Positions 21,070 to 25,161 of a stretch of 25,161 nt of DNA are shown one piece after another. Source of the DNA: a virus. The stretch spans positions 1 through 25,161 of the IMG/VR virus record IMGVR_UViG_3300047550_002673. One strand, 5' to 3'. The translations under genes were made by a program, and so were the position numbers. How positions within the stretch are numbered: position 1 is the first letter of the stretch; every line of letters starts with the position of its first letter. The notes beneath the pieces were generated by a model. The model was not told where the DNA came from. It was given only the letters and a program-made list of their open reading frames with translations, and did not search any database.

Positions 21070-21723
21070 ATGGGATACTTAGATAAATCCACAATCACGG
21101 TGGACGCTATTTTAACGAACCGTGGACGCGAATTGTTGTCGCAAGGTACTGGAACTGGAAATTTCCAGATTACCAAGTTTGCCGTAGCCGACGATGAAGT
21201 TGATTACGGTTTGTATAATACCGCTCACCCATTGGGGTCTAACTATTACGGTGCTATCATCGAAAATATGCCTGTATTAGAAGCAACTCCTGATGAAACT
21301 CAAATAATGAGATATAAGTTGGTGACGGTTTCCGGTGCAGACGCATCGGGGGTGGTTGTCATTCCACAAATCACTAATATCGGATTTGACAACGCAGTAA
21401 AATCATTAAGTTATAGTCAAACGGTAACTACCACATCTAATACAGAAATTGAACCAAAGACTACCTACACCGCAACAAGTCAAGGTCAAGTTGAGGCAGA
21501 TGGGTATACATTAGTTATCGCAGACAGTACATTAGCAAAATTAGAACTAGTAAACCCAAGTACTGGTGAAGTTGTATCAAATACTCGCGGTTCCGTCTTG
21601 GGTAAGGGATTCAAGTTCAAGATTACCGCAAAGAACAAAACCGGAACAACTACCGTTACAATCTACGGAAACAATTCTGGGGCAGCATATACGTTTACGT
21701 TAAATACCACAGCATCAGCATAA
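21070..21723 (+). CDS. Tail structural protein (217 aa), hypothetical
   Basis: The first 90 residues hold a motif I associate with structural proteins of aquatic T4-like phages: LDKSTITVDAILTNRGRELL, then FQITKFAVADDEVDY and YGAIIENMPVLEA. The C-terminal part (about 135-215) is a Thr/Lys/Gly-rich beta domain of Ig-like character. Its role is not known to me. GGAG at 21055-21058 precedes the ATG. The 67-nt upstream gap (21003-21069) is AT-rich with a 10-bp palindrome (GAAGTACTTC, 21041-21050) and no convincing promoter. The codon use looks somewhat less AT-biased than that of the large protein before it, which may reflect high expression. Confidence 0.75.
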   Translation: MGYLDKSTITVDAILTNRGRELLSQGTGTGNFQITKFAVADDEVDYGLYNTAHPLGSNYYGAIIENMPVLEATPDETQIMRYKLVTVSGADASGVVVIPQITNIGFDNAVKSLSYSQTVTTTSNTEIEPKTTYTATSQGQVEADGYTLVIADSTLAKLELVNPSTGEVVSNTRGSVLGKGFKFKITAKNKTGTTTVTIYGNNSGAAYTFTLNTTASA

Positions 21724-21743
21724 CTCTAATACCAGGATAGCAT

Positions 21744-22814
21744 ATGCCATATAGTATATTTACAACATTCGACACAGGTAGTGATATCGCTTCCTTAAAA
21801 GGAACAGAAGTAACTACTGGGCTGTGGTCAAACGACACGGGAAGTCTATCAGCAATTTATAGTTCAAGTGTTCAAATCGGTATCTCCGGTGAATACTATT
21901 ATGACTTATACAACGGGTCAAATACAACCACATCCGACGTACAATTCTCCGTTGCGTATGGGCACGTTAGTGGTGCAGGGTCACCACCCCTTACCACATT
22001 AAATACATCGACGCTACCAACCCAAGTTATCTATTCACAATATAGAAATATTCTTTTGGGTGCAGACGTAGAAACTTTCTCATTTGGTCCTTCATCAAGT
22101 CTAGTATCATCAAATGATATTTACGTTATTAATGTTCAACGAGCTCGATTGAAGCAAGCACTCGACCCGGGTAACTGGCAATTAGGTTTATCTGGTTCAA
22201 AGGGTGTTCGTACCTTCATTGATGATAGTGGATTGGGAACCGCAGTCGTAGGAAACGTAATTGCAGATAATGTATATAACGTTCGTTCTGGTTCACTTGA
22301 TGCCGGAATTTACACCAGTGACTCAACGTACTATGGATTGGTATTCCCTGCATATGGAGTTATCATTCTCCATCCATCTGCGGTCAGTTCATCGGTTGGG
22401 TTTGTCAACGCAGCAAACAATGTTAGAACATCCACTACACAACCATTCGCAGCATATACAGGCAGTGGTATTACTGAATATCAATATCAACACGAAGGAT
22501 TGGTACGGTCGGTTTCTGCATCGATGGTAGCAGGTTCACCATTCGTTGCACGGTCAGCAGAAAAGATTACCTCAACAAACTACTTCGTTCGTTTGAAGAA
22601 CAGTGAATATAACTACTCAAACAATCCATCATACTATACTGGTTCACTACCACAAAATGTATTACCAGAATTTAGAGATAAACCAATTACCTATGTCACT
22701 ACAATTGGTTTATACAATGACCAAAATGAATTGCTAGCAGTAGCAAAACTCAGTAGACCAGTTCAAAAGAGTACTGATAAGGAAGCATTGGTTCGCGTTC
22801 GTTTAGATTACTAA
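21744..22814 (+). CDS. Virion structural protein, paralogue A (356 aa)
   Basis: This protein is beta-rich, Ser/Tyr/Thr-rich, with no Cys and no membrane segment. Its last 85 residues contain YYTGSLP, then KPITYVTTIGLYNDQNELL and AVAKLSRPVQKS. The same block occurs in the following gene product (FYTGSL, YVTTIGLFNANNEMVAIGKLSNPIQR), so the two share a C-terminal domain. A mid-protein strand pair, LVFPAYGVIILHP, is likewise echoed there by IFYDKGVVLLKP. The YVTTIGLY...L.AVAKLS block is familiar from structural proteins of T4-like phages of aquatic bacteria. AGGA just before the start supports the ATG. Likely a peripheral tail, neck or fiber component; the exact site in the particle is unknown. 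Confidence 0.78.
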   Translation: MPYSIFTTFDTGSDIASLKGTEVTTGLWSNDTGSLSAIYSSSVQIGISGEYYYDLYNGSNTTTSDVQFSVAYGHVSGAGSPPLTTLNTSTLPTQVIYSQYRNILLGADVETFSFGPSSSLVSSNDIYVINVQRARLKQALDPGNWQLGLSGSKGVRTFIDDSGLGTAVVGNVIADNVYNVRSGSLDAGIYTSDSTYYGLVFPAYGVIILHPSAVSSSVGFVNAANNVRTSTTQPFAAYTGSGITEYQYQHEGLVRSVSASMVAGSPFVARSAEKITSTNYFVRLKNSEYNYSNNPSYYTGSLPQNVLPEFRDKPITYVTTIGLYNDQNELLAVAKLSRPVQKSTDKEALVRVRLDY

Positions 22815-22837
22815 TTCGCTAGTTCAGGTGGAATGTT

Positions 22838-23686
22838 ATGACCAATCCTGTTACAGCGTTTAAATCTCTTGCACCAAGTGAATATACGGTAACTCCGTTT
22901 GCAGCATCGGCCCCGTTTTCGTACACGTACATTTCGGGGTCGTCTGCAAATTCTAATGATGTTCGTATTTTATATGGTGTAAAGTACGTAACAAGTAGTG
23001 CAACACGTTCACCAAACGACCAATACGATTTGTTCGATTCAGTCGTACAAACGTTTTATTCTCCACTTCCATACACACAGTATGGAATCCAATCCTCATC
23101 GTATCATCCAACTGGGTCAGTATTTGTTATCAGTATAACACAAGATGTATTTGGTGAGGAAGTAGTACCTGGTACAGTAAGTATAGTAGTTGGTTCATCC
23201 GCATCTTACGATGACCAACGAGGAAATATGTTCATTTCTCAATCGGGTGTTGCAACATTTATTGGTAGAATATTTTACGATAAGGGTGTTGTACTATTAA
23301 AACCTACAACTGGGTTAGTAAGTGGTGGGTTGACTTCAAGTGGGATATGTATAGTAAGTGGAACAAACGTTCAAGTTAATTTTACATCATCTGTAACTTT
23401 ACACGAACACGCAGTTCGAGTAAGACTCAATCCAACAGATTTTAATTTTGCAGTATACAATCCATCGGTGGACAGAGCGTTTTACACAGGTTCACTGACA
23501 ACTCCATTACAATCCATGACTTCGCGAAGTATGGAGCCAAGTAATACTACATATCTTGCACCGTATGTCACAACAATAGGGTTATTTAACGCAAATAATG
23601 AAATGGTTGCGATTGGTAAACTATCAAATCCAATCCAACGAACTTTTGATAGTATTCAAACGTTTGTTGTCAAATTTGACACCTAA
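22838..23686 (+). CDS. Virion structural protein, paralogue B (282 aa)
   Basis: The C-terminal domain of this beta-rich protein parallels that of the preceding gene: FYTGSL at about 218-223, then YVTTIGLFNANNEMVAIGKLSNPIQR (about 244-269) and a closing VVKFD strand. The N-terminal 120 residues differ, beginning with a Pro/Ala/Ser segment and VRILYGVKYVTSS, so the pair probably arose by duplication followed by divergence or exchange of the front part. No Cys-rich or membrane segments are present. AGGTGG is found nine bases before the ATG. Tandem placement and shared domain suggest that both proteins take equivalent positions, or form hetero-oligomers, in the virion. Confidence 0.78.
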   Translation: MTNPVTAFKSLAPSEYTVTPFAASAPFSYTYISGSSANSNDVRILYGVKYVTSSATRSPNDQYDLFDSVVQTFYSPLPYTQYGIQSSSYHPTGSVFVISITQDVFGEEVVPGTVSIVVGSSASYDDQRGNMFISQSGVATFIGRIFYDKGVVLLKPTTGLVSGGLTSSGICIVSGTNVQVNFTSSVTLHEHAVRVRLNPTDFNFAVYNPSVDRAFYTGSLTTPLQSMTSRSMEPSNTTYLAPYVTTIGLFNANNEMVAIGKLSNPIQRTFDSIQTFVVKFDT

Positions 23687-23701
23687 TGGTGGAGAACTAA
23701 T

Positions 23702-24220
23702 ATGAGTTTAGAACAGTTGTATAATAATGCATCAAGTGGAACATATGTCGGTCAAGCAAAGGCGGCACAAACAGCAGGTCCAGGAGATAGTTTTTTTGAT
23801 GGTAGTCGTAGAACTACTAGAACTATCGCTAGTGCTGATGTGTTTCAAACAGAATTTACTAAAAACGAAGCAGGAACTTATGTAGTTGGTGGTGCGCAAG
23901 GTACAGTTCCTCCATCAAATGATAAGAGTTATACATATTCACGTTGGACGGGAGAAGCACTTAAACTTCCGTTTGATGGAAAGGGCCCGGCATCATTGGA
24001 TAAGGGATTCTATGATAATTCTAGATTTAGAACAGCTACCACACCAAAGGGTCCACAAACTGTACATAACTATACCCCACTAGAAGGTAAAGGGTATATC
24101 GATACGAACGCATCAGCTAGAGCTAGATACAATTCTACATCTACGTCACCGATTGGTGGTAGTGGAACAACTGGTGGTAGTGGTGCAAGTAGTGGAACTA
24201 AGGGTACTGGAAAAATATAA
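23702..24220 (+). CDS. Small virion-type protein with Gly/Ser-rich tail (172 aa)
   Basis: Not recognised by family. The body is Thr/Gly/Tyr/Phe-rich and low in hydrophobic core residues, with stretches such as GDSFFDGSRRTTRT and SYTYSRWTGEAL. This suggests an extended or partly disordered protein. The last 25 residues are a Gly/Ser/Thr low-complexity tail (GGSGTTGGSGASSG), encoded by imperfect repeats of GGTGGTAGTGG between about 24165 and 24190. GGAG before the ATG sets the start. It is the last gene of the structural run and lies 19 bases before a nuclease gene of another functional class. It may be a linker or decoration protein of the tail or head. Confidence 0.72.
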   Translation: MSLEQLYNNASSGTYVGQAKAAQTAGPGDSFFDGSRRTTRTIASADVFQTEFTKNEAGTYVVGGAQGTVPPSNDKSYTYSRWTGEALKLPFDGKGPASLDKGFYDNSRFRTATTPKGPQTVHNYTPLEGKGYIDTNASARARYNSTSTSPIGGSGTTGGSGASSGTKGTGKI

Positions 24221-24239
24221 TTAAATTAAAGAGGTTACA

Positions 24240-24590
24240 ATGAAACCACGCAGTGCAAAAAATAAAGGTAAACGGTTACAAAATGCAGTACGAGATATGA
24301 TTTTAGAAAACTTCACTCAGTTAGAACCAGATGATGTGGTGTCAACATTAATGGGTGATTCGGGTACCGATATCAAGCTGTCACCTGCGGCCCGTAAGGT
24401 GTTTCCATACTCTCCAGAGTGTAAGAACCAAGAAAAGATGAACATCTGGGCTTCTCTGGAACAAGCAGAAGGGAATACGAAAGAAGGGACTACTCCCGTC
24501 CTATTCTTTAAGAGAAATAATACACCAGTGTACGCGGTTATTCCCGCAGAACACTTCTTCCAATTGGTCAATAAAAAGACCGTTGAATAA
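24240..24590 (+). CDS. PD-(D/E)XK nuclease, resolvase-like (116 aa)
   Basis: A compact nuclease core is visible. An N-terminal helix with KGKRLQNAVRDMIL carries basic residues. Then comes D44 in GDSGTDIKLS and the E60-C61-K62 triad in SPECKNQ, followed by helix IWASLEQAE and a final strand PVLFFKRNNTPVYAVIP. The spacing D44...E60-x-K62 is that of the PD-(D/E)XK superfamily, which includes Holliday junction resolvases and other phage nucleases. At 116 residues it is near the family minimum. AGAGG precedes the ATG. It sits directly before the primase, which fits a role in replication or recombination. Substrate preference (junctions, flaps or host DNA) cannot be told apart here. Confidence 0.82.
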   Translation: MKPRSAKNKGKRLQNAVRDMILENFTQLEPDDVVSTLMGDSGTDIKLSPAARKVFPYSPECKNQEKMNIWASLEQAEGNTKEGTTPVLFFKRNNTPVYAVIPAEHFFQLVNKKTVE

Positions 24591-24599
24591 AAAGAAAAC

Positions 24600-24636
24600 T
24601 TGACAACTTGACGAAGAGGGGTTAGATTTGTAGTAT
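24600..24636 (+). promoter_or_regulatory. Tandem -35 boxes before the primase gene
   Basis: TTGACA (24600-24605) has a 17-bp spacer to TAGATT (24623-24628), and TTGACG (24608-24613) has a 17-bp spacer to TAGTAT (24631-24636). They arise from a short tandem repeat, ACTTGAC. The first would start transcription at about the ATG at 24635 and the second inside the gene, so the arrangement is odd for the assigned start codon. Confidence 0.4.
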
Positions 24637-25161
24637 GAATCTAATCTCTCTTTTGTCGCAAATATTAGGTGATTATAAAGAATTCGGGAAAGGTGAAGTT
24701 TACTTTTCCTGTCCTTTCTGTCATAACCATAAGAGAAAGTTTGCAGTCAATGTCATCAAGAATGCGTTTCATTGTTGGCATTGTGGAGCACGGGGACGTT
24801 CTTTAATAACACTATTTAAGAAGTTGGATGTTTCTCCGTCCCAACTCAAAGAACTGCGGTCACTCCTATCCGATGACCAAATAAACAATTATATTGAAGA
24901 AGATACGAATACCGACTTGTATCTTCCGCCTGGGTTCAAACCGTTGTGGGTACCCAGTAAGAGTATACATTATACAAGTGCAATCAAATACCTAAAGAAT
25001 AGAGGAATCACGGGGTATGATATTATAAGGTATCAGATGGGGTATACGATGGATGGTCCATACGCTAATCGGATTATTATTCCTTCGTATGATAGTAACA
25101 ACAAACTTAACTACTTCCTCGCACGAAGCTTCTACGAAAGTGGATTGAAGTATAAGAATCC
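24635..25161 (+). CDS. DNA primase, N-terminal part (175 aa visible, cut by window end)
   Basis: This DnaG-type primase makes RNA primers for lagging-strand synthesis. An N-terminal zinc finger is visible, with C26/C29 in SCPFCHNH and C47/C50 in FHCWHCGARGRS. The GARGRSLITLF turn after it is typical of CHC2 zinc-binding domains. The next part, YLKNRGITGYDIIRYQMGY (about 119-137) and NRIIIPSYDSNNKLNYFLARSF (145-166), matches the start of the catalytic RNA-polymerase domain. The catalytic Toprim residues lie beyond the window. The ATG follows GAGGGG (24616-24621) by 13 bases, longer than usual, and no nearer in-frame start fits. Because only the start is present, a primase-helicase fusion cannot be excluded. 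Confidence 0.88.
   Translation, partial: MNLISLLSQILGDYKEFGKGEVYFSCPFCHNHKRKFAVNVIKNAFHCWHCGARGRSLITLFKKLDVSPSQLKELRSLLSDDQINNYIEEDTNTDLYLPPGFKPLWVPSKSIHYTSAIKYLKNRGITGYDIIRYQMGYTMDGPYANRIIIPSYDSNNKLNYFLARSFYESGLKYKN

Noticed and set aside
24160-24200. Short direct repeats of GGTGGTAGTGG as a CRISPR or iteron array
   Set aside because: They encode the Gly/Ser tail of the 23702-24220 product in frame, are imperfect, and have no spacers.

Overview
The window is part of the genome of a contractile-tailed, T4-like bacteriophage (a myovirus of the Caudoviricetes). The evidence is a T4 gp55-type late sigma factor, a baseplate cluster with recognisable gp5 (hub/needle), gp25 and gp6 (wedge) homologues in T4 order, and a phage DNA primase at the right edge. 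All genes lie on the + strand, are packed with 1-20 nt gaps or ATGA overlaps, and the DNA is AT-rich. Hsp20, UvsE, a GuaB-like enzyme and a coiled-coil membrane protein recall T4-like phages of aquatic bacteria. That is inference, and the host cannot be named from this sequence.

Layout. (1) 1-223 is the 3' part of a tmRNA (ssrA): its tRNA-like 3' half and several pseudoknot-like stems, cut by the window start. (2) 262-2428 holds three small unknown genes (one a zinc-ribbon protein with a basic tail), an HNH endonuclease and an HD-domain phosphohydrolase, closed by a hairpin. (3) 2480-3228 holds hsp20 with a folded leader, a previously easy-to-miss 18-residue Cys-rich micro-ORF, a stem-loop and a terminator. 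(4) 3238-4239 encodes a membrane/coiled-coil protein. (5) 4248-6993 is an apparent early operon behind a sigma70-type promoter: uvsE, a 49-residue membrane peptide, a GT2 glycosyltransferase and a GuaB-like enzyme, each overlapping the next. (6) 7005-8545 holds a secreted lysozyme-like protein, a small membrane protein and the late sigma factor. (7) 8586-24220 is the late structural module: gp5-like needle, gp25, gp6, a DNRLRE-domain protein, several small tail proteins, a 1471-residue LamG-containing baseplate protein, and a set of structural proteins that includes a paralogous pair. (8) 24240-25161 returns to DNA metabolism with a PD-(D/E)XK nuclease and the start of a primase.

The genes read as one phage programme: takeover and repair functions (tmRNA, nucleases, UV repair, nucleotide metabolism), the sigma factor that switches to late transcription, then the tail genes. 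The most notable points are the phage tmRNA, a promoter nested inside a hairpin that could mask the uvsE ribosome binding site, two tiny unreported genes (Cys-rich and membrane), a GuaB-like enzyme whose IMP-ribose-binding Asp is Cys, and several unusual domain arrangements in tail proteins.
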